Shown: piece by piece, positions 32,337-32,390 of the stretch | Position numbering within the stretch: the stretch's first letter is position 1 | Layout of the letters: every line of letters begins with the position of its first letter | Assembly (NCBI GenBank): GCA_038326995.1 | Contig: JBBQKP010000011.1 | Span: 1-32,390, forward strand | From: JBBQKP01 sp038326995 | Lineage (GTDB): Bacteria > Planctomycetota > Phycisphaerae > Tepidisphaerales > Tepidisphaeraceae | Reading direction: 5' to 3' | DNA: 32,390 bases | Made by a program: the position numbers and the translations under genes | The notes under the pieces: model-generated | Seen by the model: only the letters and a program-made list of their open reading frames with translations | Databases searched by the model: none | What the model was told of the DNA's origin: nothing

Positions 32337-32390
32337 CCGCCAGCTTGCTGGCGCTTTGATCGACCCGACGTGCACATCAAGCGCCAGCAA
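32337..32390. repeat. REP-like palindromic element, cut by window end
   Basis: The left arm (32337-32355) repeats that of the element at 18243, including the internal GCCAGC TT GCTGGC hairpin. The right arm begins ATCAAGCGCCAGCAA at 32376 and is cut by the window end. The spacer sequence differs from the copy at 18.2 kb. Confidence 0.8.

Larger units (their letters stand above)
31761..32390. other. Non-coding right end rich in short palindromes
   Basis: No credible gene is visible in this 630-nt region; frames of up to 109 codons are low-complexity translations of repeats. It holds a degenerate 10-nt periodic stretch (31891-31950), three perfect hairpins and a REP-like arm (separate entries). 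The region continues outside the window. Confidence 0.6.

Overview
The window looks like chromosomal DNA from a GC-rich planctomycete, most plausibly of the Phycisphaerae type. The evidence is the combination of PEP-CTERM and IPLPA-type sorting tails, DUF1559-like pseudopilins with an H..DGH C-terminal motif, a DUF4159/terpene-cyclase-fold protein, a XylR-type regulator and many short intergenic palindromes. This placement comes from recognising families by eye; no database search was run.

Layout. 1-6.4 kb: the 5' part of a polysaccharide flippase (minus, running off the left edge), divergent from a large DUF4159 protein; then a Ser/Thr kinase (minus) and a Gfo/Idh/MocA oxidoreductase (plus). 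6.4-8.3 kb (minus): an exported IPLPA-sorted protein followed by a DUF4380-like lipoprotein, separated by a hairpin that also covers the lipoprotein's ribosome-binding site. 8.6-11.2 kb (plus): a membrane-anchored unknown, a DUF721/DciA-like protein, a small unknown and rsmG. 11.2-14.0 kb: a visibly AT-richer two-gene unit, one unknown membrane-anchored protein and one unusual fusion of a MauE/DoxX-like four-helix membrane domain to a type IV pseudopilin. 14.0-18.0 kb: two PEP-CTERM proteins, a second DUF1559-type pseudopilin and a divergent XylR-like regulator. 18.3-19.9 kb (minus): type II NADH dehydrogenase and a 50-codon ORF overlapping its end.

20.1-31.2 kb (minus) is a nearly complete Tad/Flp pilus locus. 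In transcription order it holds two Flp pilins, CpaA prepilin peptidase, TadE, a 580-nt gap, CpaB, CpaC secretin, CpaE/TadZ, CpaF ATPase, TadB, TadC and a small lipoprotein. CpaA would trim the Flp pilins, CpaF with TadB/TadC would drive assembly across the inner membrane, and CpaC/CpaB would form the outer-membrane exit. TadD, TadF and TadG are not seen.

The right end (31.5-32.4 kb) has one small coiled-coil gene and then non-coding DNA packed with different perfect hairpins and one arm-and-a-half of a REP-like element that also occurs near 18.25 kb. No rRNA, tRNA, CRISPR array, transposase or phage gene was found. The most unusual item is the MauE-pseudopilin fusion and its low-GC setting.
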